Shown: one piece after another, positions 1 through 10,372 of the stretch
Position numbering within the stretch: the stretch's first letter is position 1
Layout: the number at the start of each line of letters is the position of its first letter
Assembly (NCBI RefSeq): GCF_963583255.1
Contig: NC_084808.1
Location: 9,323,501 to 9,387,500 of the forward strand
Direction of reading: 5' to 3'
From: Pyrus communis
Taxonomy: Eukaryota > Streptophyta > Magnoliopsida > Rosales > Rosaceae
Length of the DNA: 64,000 nucleotides
Program-made: the position numbers and the translations under genes
Notes under the pieces: model-generated
Told to the model about the DNA's origin: nothing
The model's input: the letters and a program-made list of their open reading frames with translations, nothing else
The model's database searches: none

Positions 1-8
1 TAAGCAAC

Positions 9-203
9 TTAAAAAAAAGTCTCGACTCTGGGATGCCTTTCCCCAGTAAGGGGTTTAGTAGACGGCCCAACACCTTCTTCTATTAATGGTTGGACAAATA
101 CATCATTAAGAAAATCATGAACACTAGTCAACCCATCTCTTGTTTCATCTTCTTCAATTGCCACATTTTGCTCTCCAATGTTAGGCTCCCCATGATGTCG
201 CAA
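9..203 (-). pseudogene. Transposase-like ORF fragment (possible CACTA TNP2 N-region)
   Basis: This 64-codon minus-strand frame is rich in acidic residues and contains MRHHGEPNIGEQN and an EEDETRDGLTSVHDFLNDVF stretch. It resembles the linker between the transposase-associated domain and the TNP2 domain of plant CACTA transposases. It is cut by the window edge and followed on its N-terminal side by a long T run (about 211-227), so it is not a full gene. Assignment rests on remembered style of the family and on the CACTA terminus at 2330 in the same orientation. No catalytic residues lie in this piece. Confidence 0.35.
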
Positions 204-483
204 CGAAGCTTTTTTTTTTTTTTTTTATAATCTTTATCCATATCATACAACACAAGATGTTTGACAATAGTTTTTCTAACAAAAGTATATCGATTACAAC
301 ATCTTTTGCAATGACATCAAAACTTATCGGGGCCAACACCATTTGCAACCGCTTGATCCAATAATAAATTAATTCCATTTGTGTATGCTTCCAAAGTTCG
401 CGGTATCGTAACCAACTCTTGTCCATGTTTTACCACTTTACGAGGGCAAAACATTATGTTGAAATTAAGATGCCTACAATCTT

Positions 484-575
484 TCAATCCTTATCATGTA
501 GGCAAAACTATTAGAATTTTCAATCTCTATCATGTTGGCATAACTATTAAAATTTTCAATCCCCATCTTTCAGCC
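484..575. repeat. Short 36-bp tandem repeat
   Basis: Units start at 484, 520 and (partial) 556, each reading TCAATC then a TATCATGT-GGCA core and ending in AATTTT. The period is 36 bp; two full units differ at a handful of bases. Confidence 0.6.
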
Positions 576-1387
576 CTTGAACTTTATCACGATTGCAATT
601 TTTTAATTTCCAACACCTATCATAGTAAAACAAATTAAAAAAACAGCAAAAGGTTAACAAAAAAATGCTTATCTACTCTTGATTATTTATTCAATTCAAG
701 TTTTGTATATCCTCTTGGCAATTAAAGTGAAAGATTAAATTAATTTAACATAATATATACCTACATTACTAAATATTACCAATTTATGTTATATTAAATA
801 TTGTCAATTTAATATAAATATTTATAAGTAATATTTATTTCAACTTCTACATAACAATTTAAGTGAATAAAATAAATTAATTGAACATAAATATTCCTAA
901 CTTATCTTACTAATTAAATTAAAATCTCTAAATAAATAATCTTGTGTGTTAAATAAAAAATTTAAACATCAAGAAGTTCAGTAACAAAACCTGAATTATT
1001 GAACAATTCTGTCGTCAATCTATTCTTTATGTACTCAACCAGCTAAAACAAAACCCCTGCAAAATCAAATGAGAAAATAAAAATCAGCCACGAGGTGCTT
1101 GACGGAAGAAGAAATAGAAAATGAAAAGAATAGAAGCAAAAAGAAGTGAAAAACTTACGGTGACGTGAAGATAAGAAGAAGATTGAAGATGAAGAGTAAG
1201 AAATGAGTAAAATGAAGATGACGAAGAAGAAGAAATGAATATAATAAAGAAGAATTGAAAGACTGATGACATATAAATTTGAAAATAATAAAATAAACCA
1301 CCTATGTCAGATATAATTGCTAATAATTTTACTATAATTGACAGAACACTAAAATAATAAAATAGTAGAATTCTGGAGGTTATAAAT

Positions 1388-2046
1388 TGTCACATCATGG
1401 CCCAGGCCCCAACCACATCCCTGACTCGACTCCACAGTAGCACGATATTATCCTCTTTGGGCCCTGACCACGCCCTCACAGTTTTGTTTCTGAGAACTCA
1501 TACGAGAACTTACCAGTGGGTCACCCATCCTAGGATTGCTCTCGTGTGAACTCGCTTAACTTTGAAGTTCCTACGGAACTCGAAGCCAGTAAGCTCCCAA
1601 AAGGCCTCGTGCTAGGTAGAGATGAGAATATACATATAATGCTTACAGGATCCATTCCCTTGGGTGATGTGGGATGTTACAATCCATCCCTCTTAGGGGC
1701 CCAACGTCCTCGTCGGCACACTTCCCGCTAGGGATTGGCTCTGATACCAAATTGTCACATCCCGGCCCAGACCCCCACCACATCCTGGGCTCGACTCCAT
1801 AGTAGCACGATATCGTCCGCTTTGGGCCCTGACCATGCCCTCATGGTTTTGTTTATGGGAGCTCACACGAGAACTTCTCAGTGGGTCACCTATCCTAGGA
1901 TTGCTCTCGCGTGAACTCGCTTAACTTTGGAGTTCCTATGGAACCCAAAGCCAGTGAGCTCCCAAAAGGCCTCATGCTAGGTAGAGATGGGAATATACAT
2001 ATATGGCTTACAGGATCCACTCTCTTGGGCGATGTGGGATGTTACA
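1388..2046 (-). mobile_element. Cassandra TRIM retrotransposon
   Basis: Two direct 294-bp repeats, 1388-1681 and 1753-2046, both begin TGTCACATC and end GGGATGTTACA on the plus strand. Between them lie only 71 bp. Next to the right copy is GCTCTGATACCA (1738-1749), the complement of the initiator-Met primer-binding site TGGTATCAGAGC. Next to the left copy is a polypyrimidine run that on the minus strand is a purine tract. The element is therefore on the minus strand with no coding capacity, as expected for a TRIM. Flanks TAAAT (1383-1387) and TAAAA (2047-2051) are a near-perfect target duplication. The repeats differ at many positions, mostly C/T and G/A, so the copy is old. It depends on enzymes of other elements. 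Confidence 0.9.
1505..1625 (-). other. 5S rRNA-like segment inside Cassandra LTR (left copy)
   Basis: On the minus strand this part of the LTR reads like the second half of plant 5S rRNA: a GAACT..GTTAAGCG block, then GAGAGCAATCCTAGGATGGGTGACC (complement of about 1519-1543). The last part covers the C box of the Pol III internal promoter. The right LTR has the matching segment at about 1875-1990, but there the C box carries one substitution (GGTCACCTATCCT on plus, 1884-1896). A 5S-derived domain in the LTR is the defining trait of Cassandra. It is not a functional 5S gene. Confidence 0.8.
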
Positions 2047-2330
2047 TAAAAGCCACTATTAACTTCATAATCGCAAGGAATTGTTTAAAAACATTAAAAA
2101 AAAATAGAAACTATCCGCCAAGATTTCTTGTTAAGGGCGGGAATTTTGCGCTTCAAAAATCCTATTACATCGGTTGTATACCACATTTATATCGCATGTC
2201 AGATATTAACGACATAAGTTATTTGTTATCTAACATTGATTGAATGTCGTGTCATATATGTTTTATCCGACATAATGTCTTATTAATCTGCCATCATCCT
2301 CCGACACAGAAAGCTAATTTTGTAGTAGTG

Positions 2331-2984
2331 AATTGAAACTAATATAATAATAGTGAATAGCTTTGGACCATTTGTGTGAAAGTATAGGGAGCGTCACTAA
2401 AAAGTATAGAGCTTTAGATCCAAAAATAAATTATCTTAATCGCTAGGCTTCGGGCTGGTAAGATAGAAGTGGGGTTGACAAAAGCTAGGCCGAAATATTG
2501 GGCTAAGAAAGAAAAAAAAATGAAAAACAACTCCAATTATTGGGATTTCATGTAGGCTAAAATAGGCCTGAAAGAAAAAATGTTTTAGCTTCTGGATTAC
2601 AGGTCTATAAAGGCAAAAAATGTTATTGAGCTAAAATCCTAAAGGGACCAGGAGCGTAAACTAGAGTTGAATTTTTTTTGTTTTTGAATTTTTGAAAAAA
2701 AAAAGGGCCCAGAAAAATAGATTCAAAGTTGAAGACCAAGGCTGGGCTTGGTTGGGCTTGGGGCAAGTGCAACAAAGGAGGTCCAGAAAGGCCTCAGGCG
2801 TCAGGCCTGCACCACATGTCCGCGGGTTTGGCTTGCACCACAAGACCCACATAAATCTTGGTTTTGTTCCAGGCACCCCAGACAATATGGGTGTGTACCA
2901 CTCGCAAGAGAAAAGGTTGTAGCGACGTTTGGGTTCTCATGGTCGGGCACACGAATCATAACCATCACCATCGACCTAGATATC
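2331..2984. other. Spacer, no gene recognised
   Basis: This stretch lies between the CACTA end and the copia element. It is A-rich at first, then more GC-rich from about 2700. Short frames exist on both strands, but none shows a family motif. The final bases read ACCATCACCATCGACC, of interest because the far flank of the copia element carries the inverse of this. Confidence 0.5.
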
Positions 2985-3180
2985 TGTTAAAGATTGCAAG
3001 AATCAAGGATGAAGATTTGGTCATATAGCAGCTGTATAGGAAAGTATCATTGTAATATTTAGTTTCTGTTCTTGTAAGTCAACTTATTCTTACCTATTTT
3101 AGCATGCACTCATGTATATAAGTGTGCGTTGTAAACCTCATTATAAAATATATATAGAAAACCTAATTGGATTTTCTACA
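2985..3180 (+). repeat. 5' LTR of copia element
   Basis: 196-bp LTR from TGTTAAAG to TTCTACA. It contains TATATAAGTG (about 3114-3123), a plausible TATA box, and TATAAAATATATATAG further down. The primer-binding site follows directly. Confidence 0.92.
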
Positions 3181-3192
3181 TGGTACCGGAGC
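3181..3192 (+). promoter_or_regulatory. Primer-binding site (initiator tRNA-Met type)
   Basis: TGGTACCGGAGC differs at two positions from the plant copia consensus TGGTATCAGAGC. It lies directly after the 5' LTR, where minus-strand DNA synthesis is primed. Confidence 0.8.
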
Positions 3193-3237
3193 ACTAATCT
3201 TGGGACCAAAGAAAATAACAAACCCTAGCCACCTATC

Positions 3238-4254
3238 ATGGCAGAGAACGATGACAAACTCAAGCCCTCTGGTTCAACGGAGGGAACCATGTTTGAAGTT
3301 AATCACTCTTATTACCTGCATCATTCCGATCAGCCGGGAATGATACTCGTTTCTCAGCCGCTCACTCCAGACAACTACAACACTTGGAGCAGGGCGATGA
3401 TCGGTGCATTGAAAGCCAAAAACAAACTTAGTTTTGTTGATGGAACCTTCAAGAAACCAGAACAAAAGGTTGCTGCAGCAGACTTGCATCAGTGGGATCG
3501 ATGTAACAGCTTGGTTAAAACATGGTTGGTAAATTCAATATCACCAGAACTTCAATCAAGTGTCATTTACTATGACCTTGCATACCAAGTTTGGGAAGAC
3601 TTGAAAGAACGGTTTTCTCAAACAAACAATATGCAGTTATACCATATTGAAAGTACAATTCATGATTGTGTCCAAGGAGCAATAACCGTAAGTTCCTACT
3701 TCACCAAACTCAAGGCGTTGTGGGATGAGAGAGATGCTGCGATTAGCCTACCCGATTGCAACTACAACACTTTGCAACATGTGTTGGCATTCCAGCAAAA
3801 TCAAAAGGCAATTAAATTTCTTATGGGACTTAATGAAACATTCAGTGCAGTAAAGGATCAAATTCTGTTGATGGATCCACTTCCTCTCGTCAACAAAGTA
3901 TACTCCCTTGTGCTGCGACATGAGAAGCAGCACAACACCACCACAGGCAAAACGCCAGTTCAGGAAGCTACTGCCTTTGCTGCAAAAGGACCAGATTCTA
4001 GCAAGAAGGGTGCTGATATGAAATGTACTCGTTGCAACAAAGATAATCACACCTCTGAAGATTGTCGTGCCCATTTAAAGTGTGATTATTGTGGATGGAA
4101 GGGTCATACGATAGATTATTGTCGAAAGCTTAAAAGGACAGATCCGGAGCAACAAAGAAGTCATTCTAAACAGCAGCGACCGAGAGGAAATAACGTTTCA
4201 AGCAACCTTGAAAGGCAAGATTTGGGAAATTCTTTCTTTCCCTTTTACACCTGA
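3238..4254 (+). CDS. Copia Gag polyprotein (338 aa)
   Basis: Structural protein that packages the element RNA in virus-like particles. The first ATG after the primer site opens a 338-codon frame. Residues about 35-60 hold the NYNTWSRAMIGALKAKNK region typical of copia Gag (UBN2 / Retrotran_gag type). Two CX2CX4HX4C zinc knuckles follow: CTRCNKDNHTSEDC near residue 263 and CDYCGWKGHTIDYC near 281. In intact relatives Gag and Pol are one frame. Here a one-base shift near 4244 produces the TGA at 4252, after which the expected continuation runs in another frame until a TAA at about 4381. Gag itself looks intact and could be made. Confidence 0.9.
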   Translation: MAENDDKLKPSGSTEGTMFEVNHSYYLHHSDQPGMILVSQPLTPDNYNTWSRAMIGALKAKNKLSFVDGTFKKPEQKVAAADLHQWDRCNSLVKTWLVNSISPELQSSVIYYDLAYQVWEDLKERFSQTNNMQLYHIESTIHDCVQGAITVSSYFTKLKALWDERDAAISLPDCNYNTLQHVLAFQQNQKAIKFLMGLNETFSAVKDQILLMDPLPLVNKVYSLVLRHEKQHNTTTGKTPVQEATAFAAKGPDSSKKGADMKCTRCNKDNHTSEDCRAHLKCDYCGWKGHTIDYCRKLKRTDPEQQRSHSKQQRPRGNNVSSNLERQDLGNSFFPFYT

Positions 4255-4384
4255 CCAATGGAAGCAGATCTTGACCATGCTCAATGGCAATAAAGCCAAG
4301 GCAAACAACGTTGGTAAAATTTCCTCTCTAAATGATCTCTCAGGTAAAGCTTTTTCTTTCACTTCTCATGATCAAAAGTCATAA

Positions 4385-6112
4385 TGGATCTTGGATAGCG
4401 GTGCCACAGACCATATAATTTCCTCACACACTTTGCTGACCTCTTTTGTGCCTGTTAAAAATAAAACCGTAAAACTACCAGATGGTTCTTATGCTACTGT
4501 GACACATATAGGAACCATGCAGTTTTCCCCAAATTTTATCTTACATGATGTCATTTGTGTCCCCACGTTCCAACTCAACCTCATCTCTATCAGTAAACTT
4601 GCCTATCAGTCCTTGTGCATCACCATTTTTCTAAGTTACTTTTGTGTGATTCAGGACCTTCGTTCGGGGAAGATGATTGGGATGGGGACTGAGCGAGAAG
4701 GCCTATATTTCTTGGATGACGCCAACGGGAGGCCCACCTTGTCCACTTGTCATGCTGTTACGAAAGCTTCATCCCAACTCTGGCATCAACGCCTAGGGCA
4801 TCTCTCTGACAAAGCCCTTCATCATACTTCACTTCCTCAAAATATTATTGGTTCTTTTGTTTCGAATAATTGTCTTGTGTGTCCTCTAGCCAAACAAACA
4901 AGATCTCAGTTTTCATTAAGTTCAATTACATATGGATATTTGGGGGGAGGGGGGGTTTCGTGTTGCTTCACTCACTGGAGCACATTATTTCCTCACAATT
5001 GTTGATGACTACACTCGTTCCACTTGGATTTACTTAATGAAACACAAATCTGACACACGACATTATTTGACAAGTTTTATCAATCTCGTTGAAAACCAGT
5101 TTTCTCACAAAGTGAAGACCATTAGGAGTGACAATGGTCCCGAATTTAATCTTGCTGCGTTCTACTCGACCAAGGGTATTATCCATCAAACCACTTGTGT
5201 TGCCACTCCACAACAAAATGAAGTGGCTGAACGTAAACATCGTCACCTCCTCAACGTTGCCCGGGCCTTACTTATTCAAGCAAACTTACCTACCAATTTC
5301 TGGGGAGAAGCCATACTCACTGGACCTTATCTCATCAATCGTACACCCACCATCGTCTTGCATGGTAAAACACCTCACGACCTTTTGTTCCATATACCAC
5401 CTAAATACTCCCATTTGAAAGTTTTTGGCTGTTTATGTTTTGCATCCACGCACCCATATCATCCGTCCAAATTTGATGCGAGGTCTACCCCATGCATATT
5501 TCTTGGTTACCCCTATGGTAAGAAAGGGTACAAAGTCTATGATCTTAACACACGTCAAATTTTTGTTTCACGTGATGTATTTTTTCATGAACATACTTTT
5601 CCCTCTACTCATTCTTCCGCACAACACTCTGATACCAACCCTCAACCAACCTTACCATATCTATCTCCCATGGATGATCTCTCTTTTGATCCGCCCAGTA
5701 CCACACCTCCCCCTCCCATCGTCGACAACCCCTCTTCTCCCAGAGACACCATTCCCGACCCTCTTGTACCCACACCTGCTACCATACCTCACCTCCAAAC
5801 CCCATTCCTTCTCCAGTTGACATACCACCAACCTTACCACCCCAACTCTCCCAACGTTCGTCTTCTCGCATCACTCGACCACCTTCTTACCTTCAACAAT
5901 TTCATGTTGGTGTCCCGCTGCCTTCTCGTCCTCACCAATCATCGGCCTCTACCGTTGGCTCACATAAAAGTAGTACCTCTCACCCTCTTTCTCACTCTTT
6001 AACTTTTGCTCGCTTGTCTCCCACTCACTGTGCCTTCACCACATATCTTTCCCTTGTCAAAGAGCCCCACACTTACCTGTAGGCTATCCAGGATCCTAAC
6101 TGGTGCCAAGCC
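4385..6112 (+). pseudogene. Copia protease and integrase, frameshifted
   Basis: The aspartic protease motif WILDSGATDHI begins at about 4385, just after a stop codon. The integrase zinc region follows (LWHQRLGHLSDKALHH and CLVCPLAK, about 4780-4900). The frame then shifts in a G-rich run at about 4934-4950. The integrase core continues in the third frame with VDDYTRSTW, RSDNGPEF and AERKHRHLLNVARALL (D, D, E catalytic triad positions), then the GKTPHDLLF and KVFGCLCF region, until about 5620. A proline-rich linker is broken again between about 5800 and 6110. Several separate lesions make this part non-functional. Confidence 0.88.
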
Positions 6113-7345
6113 ATGCGCGATGAGGTTACTGCTCTTGAAGCCAACCACACCTGGACCCTTCAACCTCTTCCTCCTGGGAAGAAACCCATCGGCTACAAAT
6201 GGGTGTACAAAGTCAAACTCAATCCCAATGGCTCAGTGGAACGCTACAAAGCACGCTTGGTTGCCAAAGGTTATACACAGGTCGAAGGCCTCGATTACAC
6301 CGAGACATTTGCTCCTGTTGCTAAATTAGTCACGGTTCGATTATTGCTTGATGTTGCTGCTGCCAAAGGTTGGCATTTGTATCAACTTGACGTCAATAAT
6401 GCTTTCCTCCATGGCGATTTACTCGAGGATGTTTACATGCGACTTCCACCTGGATACGGACGAAAGGGGGAGACACGAGTATGCAAACTTCAGAAGTCTC
6501 TCTATGGGCTTAAACAGGCTTCGAGACAGTGGTTCCTTAAGCTTTCTTCTGCACTCAAGGCTGTAGGTTATCGCCAGTCTAATGCGGATTATTCTTTGTT
6601 CGTCCGATCCAAAGGTACCAGCCTTACTACTATTCTAGTGTATGTTGATGATGTGATATTGGCAGACAACGATTTACCATTTATTGAGAAGACAAAGGAG
6701 TTCTTGGCTAACAAATTCAAACTCAAAGACCTAGGAAAATTGAAGTATTTTCTGGGCATCGAAGTTGCAAGGTCATCTCAAGGTATCTCATTATCACAAC
6801 AAAAGTATGCCTTAGATATATTGGAGGATACTGGTTTTCTTGGAGCAAGGCCAGCACGGTTTCCCATGGATCAAAACTTGACACTCACACAAACAGATGG
6901 AGAGTTACTGGAAGACCCATCTGCATATAGAAGACTTGTTGGACGTCTAATTTATTTGGCAATAACACGACTAGATCTTGTTTACTCTGTCCACATTTTA
7001 AGTCAATTCATGGACAAGCCTAGACTGCCGCATTTAGATGCAGCGCACCAAGTTTTGAGGTACATTAAAGGGTCACCAGGGCAAGGCATCATGCTTCACT
7101 CAACAAGCTCACTTCAGTTGAAAGCATATTGCGACGCAGATTGGGCAAAATGCAAAGACACAAGAAGGTCAGTTTCGGGGTATTGCATCATGCTTGGAGA
7201 TTCACTCATATCTTGGAAAACAAAGAAACAAACCACAGTAGCGAGATCAACAGCGGAGGCAGAATATAGAGCCATGGCGTCTACATGTTGCGAGATAACT
7301 TGGTTGAAGTATGTGCTTAGTGATTTATGTGTCGATCACTCATAA
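6113..7345 (+). pseudogene. Copia reverse transcriptase / RNase H, truncated by a stop
   Basis: A 410-codon frame starts in the copia reverse transcriptase domain. [45 protein letters not shown] and [13 protein letters not shown] are all present. The catalytic LVYVDDVIL is at about 6637-6660. RNase H follows with [19 protein letters not shown] and [15 protein letters not shown] at 7343-7345 ends it before the last RNase H motif, which continues in the same frame after the stop (FCDNQAALHIASNPVFH, then another stop) and then in another frame to about 7580. This is the best preserved part of pol, but it has no in-frame Gag partner. Confidence 0.9.
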
Positions 7346-7592
7346 CCAGTTATTTTGTTTTGTGATAACCAAGCTGCACTTCATATTGCATCCAACCCTG
7401 TGTTCCATTAAAGGACAAAACACATCGAAATCGATTGTCATTTGGTTCGAGAAAAAGATACAAGAAGGAGTTGTCCAAACTGCTCATGTACGAACTCTAC
7501 AACAATTGGAAGATTTATTCACCAAGGCACTGAGTACCTCCCAATTTAAAAGTCTTCTTAGCAAGTTGAGTGTAATCAACATACACTCCAAC

Positions 7593-7603
7593 TTGAGGGG
7601 GAG
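7593..7603 (+). promoter_or_regulatory. Polypurine tract of copia element
   Basis: TTGAGGGGGAG abuts the 3' LTR start at 7604. This is the plus-strand priming site of reverse transcription. Confidence 0.8.
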
Positions 7604-7798
7604 TGTTAAAGATTGCAAGAATCAAGGATGAAGATTTGGTCATATAGCAGCTTATAGGAAAGTATCATTGTAATATTTAGTTTCTGTTCTTGTAAGTCAA
7701 CTTATTCTTACCTATTTTAGCATGCACTCATGTATATAAGTGTGCGTTGTAAACCTCATTATAAAATATATATAGAAAACCTAATTGGATTTTCTACC
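7604..7798 (+). repeat. 3' LTR of copia element
   Basis: 195 bp. It lacks one base relative to the 5' LTR (AGCTTATAGG versus AGCTGTATAGG) and ends CTACC where the 5' copy ends CTACA. Confidence 0.92.
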
Positions 7799-8619
7799 CG
7801 TCGATGGTGGTGATTCAGGCGAGGTGAAGCTGTGGAATTTAGAGATCCGCTGAGTTTCGATGGAACTCGTTCACGAAATTGTCGAGGACGATTGGGACCA
7901 CCAAAGATTCGGCCTATTTTAGGTCGCATCATCCCATTCACTAGAAAACATGGTGAATTCAAGCACCTCAAGTGTGGGGCTTCGATGGGAAGATGCCTGT
8001 AATGAGCGAGGTAAGATGAAGAACATCGTCGTTCTCTAAACCTGGGGTTTGGCTACTCGCTACGTGGCTTGGCTCGTGGCTCGGCGCGAGCTAGGTTATT
8101 TAATTCCCCTTTTTTCTTTCTTTTTACTTTACTTATTCACACATATTCAATTCACATGATATATCCGATAATATATTATAAATATAATGCAAACACAATT
8201 TTGGCAGAATCTATAATTCGTAATGTGAAAAGTTAGGTTCATGCATTATAGTGAAGGCTCAGGTTGAAGAAATATTAACAATTAAGACCTATTTTAGAAG
8301 AATCTAGATTGCAATGATCAATATTGTGAACGGGTTTGTAAGAGTTATTCCTCCGAATTTCGAATTTCCATCTTCAAGTGTTGTTTCATATTCAACACAA
8401 AAAACAAATTGAATCAATAAAAGTATATGAATTCGCTAAAAATAAAAAGTTAATCACAATAAGAATGATTGAAGTGAAGTACTCCCCTGATTGAAGATGA
8501 ACAAATTCTCTTTAATGCAGCGTAAAGAACACACTAATTGTTTGTATCATACTTCATTAGTCCCGAAACTACCGAGCACCAATCAACTTTATACCTTCAG
8601 AGATCCACTGAAGGATTTG
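7799..8619. other. Spacer, no gene recognised
   Basis: The first 250 bp are fairly GC-rich and gene-like in composition, but no frame carries a motif I recognise. From 8100 on the sequence is AT-rich. Confidence 0.5.
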
Positions 8620-9054
8620 TGTTGAGTCACCCTTGCTAAAGCACAATAGTTTCTCCCCAACTAGGAGGCCAATCACAATGCGTCACGTGTCAACATCAGA
8701 ATAAAGCTCCTAGAGGCCCACATCGACCGCGGACAGAACGTGCGACTCTCCTCAACTATAAAAGGAGACAATTCTCCTACAATTAATCCCTAATGAAATT
8801 ATTCCTCTTAACTCATTATTAGAACTTACTAATGATAATTATGCTTGAACCTTTGTATTTTGTAAACCATACATTATGAGACCTCATTTACCTTCGTGGA
8901 GGTAACCCACTTAGGGTGAACCACGTATATCTTGTGTTTGCTTCTCTATTTCTATCTCTTTACATCTTACGTATGTCAATCGAAGCAACCTTGTGAAGAT
9001 CACACCTTGACACTTTACGTTGTTCCAAAGTCTACCTGATTTTGTGTATCAACA
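8620..9054 (+). repeat. Candidate solo LTR / LTR remnant (gypsy-like)
   Basis: The segment starts TGTTGA and ends TCAACA, a perfect 6-bp inverted terminus. Inside it is CTATAAAAGGAG at about 8757, a good TATA box. Further on is GGTGAACCACGTATATCTTGTG (about 8918-8940), a phrase common in the R/U5 part of plant gypsy LTRs. No target duplication is visible (ATTTG left, CTGAT right), so the ends are tentative. It could be a truncated LTR rather than a clean solo LTR. Confidence 0.4.
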
Positions 9055-9349
9055 CTGATACGTGTTATGACCTACTTCAGAGATATGAGAAAGACGGCAG
9101 AGGGGAAGATAGATGGAGAATAATTTTGATGAGTATTGTGTGTTACTCCCCAGACCTTGTGTTTTTATTTATAGGGAATTTTCATGAAAGGGGCTTGGGC
9201 TAAGTTTATTTTAACCAAAAACCATGCTATAACTTTATTTAATGAAAAAAACTTAAATTTTAATGAAAAACCCTTAAATTTTAATAAAGAGGACAAAATA
9301 ACTTAATTTTAATGAAAAGGACACAATTTTAATATAAAAAAAAACTGTT

Positions 9350-9810
9350 GCACAGACAGTGTTTATGAAATTGAACAGTACTACATTGTTTATGAAACTT
9401 AACGTTACTACACTATTTATGAAACTTAATGGTACTATACTATTTATGAAATTGAACACTACTTATAAAATTGACCAGTACTACACTTTTTGTTGGTCCA
9501 GATTCATAAATAGTTCCTAGTTTTTGGTTCACTTTCATAAAAAATGCCTAATTATTGGGTCTTGTTTCATAGAGAGTGTATAGTAATTAGTACAGTTTCA
9601 TAAATAGTGTCTCATTCTTGATCCAGTTTCATAAATAATGCCTAGTTCTTAGTCCCATTTCATACATAGTGTCTAGTTCTTGGTCATGTTTTATAAACAG
9701 TGTCTAGTTCTTGGTCCAGTTTCATAAATAGTGTATAGTAGTTAGTACAGTTTCATAAATAGCTTGGTCCAGTTTCACAAATAGTATCTCTTTCTTAGTC
9801 CCTTTTTTTG
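9350..9810. repeat. Degenerate minisatellite in two opposite orientations
   Basis: From about 9355 to 9480 the repeated core is TTTATGAAACTTAA with ACTACACTA spacers. From about 9500 to 9800 the core is the reverse complement, TTTCATAAATAGTG, with TCTAGTTCTTGGTCC spacers and a period near 31 bp. The two arms face each other around 9485. Confidence 0.65.
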
Positions 9811-10190
9811 TTCAGTTTTAGAAATAGTGCCTTCTCTGGTTTTGATGCATCTCTTGAGCAACAACCACCTTCATGGTGGTGGTGATGCCCATGCCCATAC
9901 CCATGGCGTTCTTCAAGAGCTACCTAGTCGTTCCTCCCTTCTTTTCCACTTTCTCTTCATGAGATACCCAAATCAAACCCAACCCTTGCTACAAAGCTGT
10001 AGAGCTTTGTACTTTACATAAAAATCAATCTCAACCCAACAACCATTGCAGCTTCTTGGTCGGCACGACACTGCACCTCTTGCTCACTAGACAATTGAAT
10101 TTTCTTTGAATCTCTTCAATTTCTTAGCTTTCTACACCATACTTAATTTTCTTCCATTATCAATTTACAAAACAAGAACTAAAAAAATAG
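9811..10190. other. Spacer, no gene recognised
   Basis: Mixed sequence with a GGTGGTGATGCCCATGCCC patch near 9880. Its frames are short and show no family motif. It might contain part of the gene whose last exon lies at 25217, but nothing supports that directly. Confidence 0.4.
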
Positions 10191-10372
10191 AATGAGGATC
10201 CTCTTCGGATCCTCTAATCGTGTCTGTTCATCGTACATCGTGCGGTCAAAAATTGTTGTACATTTTTTTATTTAAAATTAAATATAAAACTGGCCGCACG
10301 ATGTACGATAAATGAACAGAATTGAAGGATCCCCAGGATCCTCACAAAGAGGATCCTGAGAGGATCCTCATT
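10191..10372. mobile_element. Fold-back MITE
   Basis: The segment begins AATGAGGATCCTC and ends GAGGATCCTCATT, exact inverse ends. The arms continue inward: TGTTCATCGTACATCGTGCGG on the left matches the inverse of CCGCACGATGTACGATAAATGAACA on the right. Only a short AT-rich loop lies between. There is no coding capacity. Size (182 bp) and structure are those of a MITE; the superfamily cannot be told without a clear target duplication. Confidence 0.75.

Larger units (their letters stand above)
1..2330 (-). mobile_element. CACTA (En/Spm-like) transposon, one end, partial
   Basis: Read on the minus strand, the element starts at 2330 with CACTACTACAAAATTAG, the typical CACTA terminus. Short subterminal motifs follow (TGTCGG, GACAT, ATGTCG and inverted forms between about 2160 and 2310). 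The opposite end is not in the window, so the element probably runs off the left edge. A short transposase-like reading frame on the same strand (9-203) fits this orientation. A Cassandra TRIM (1388-2046) is inserted in it. The 3-bp target duplication cannot be tested because only one flank (AAT, 2331-2333) is visible. Sequence from 600 to 1380 is AT-rich with no recognisable gene. Confidence 0.5.
2985..7798 (+). mobile_element. Ty1/copia LTR retrotransposon, young but defective
   Basis: LTRs are 2985-3180 and 7604-7798, each starting TGTTAAAG. They are identical by eye except for one single-base indel and the last base. TGGTACCGGAGC (3181-3192) is a slightly altered initiator-Met primer site, and TTGAGGGGGAG just before 7604 is the polypurine tract. 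Internal order is gag, protease, integrase, reverse transcriptase, RNase H, the copia order. The reading frame is broken by at least four frameshifts or stops. No matching 5-bp target duplication is seen (ATATC left, CCGTC right). Near-identical LTRs with broken coding suggest recent movement using enzymes supplied in trans. Confidence 0.95.

Noticed and set aside
1505..1990. 5S rRNA genes
   Set aside because: The 5S-like parts are incomplete and diverged and lie in Cassandra LTRs.
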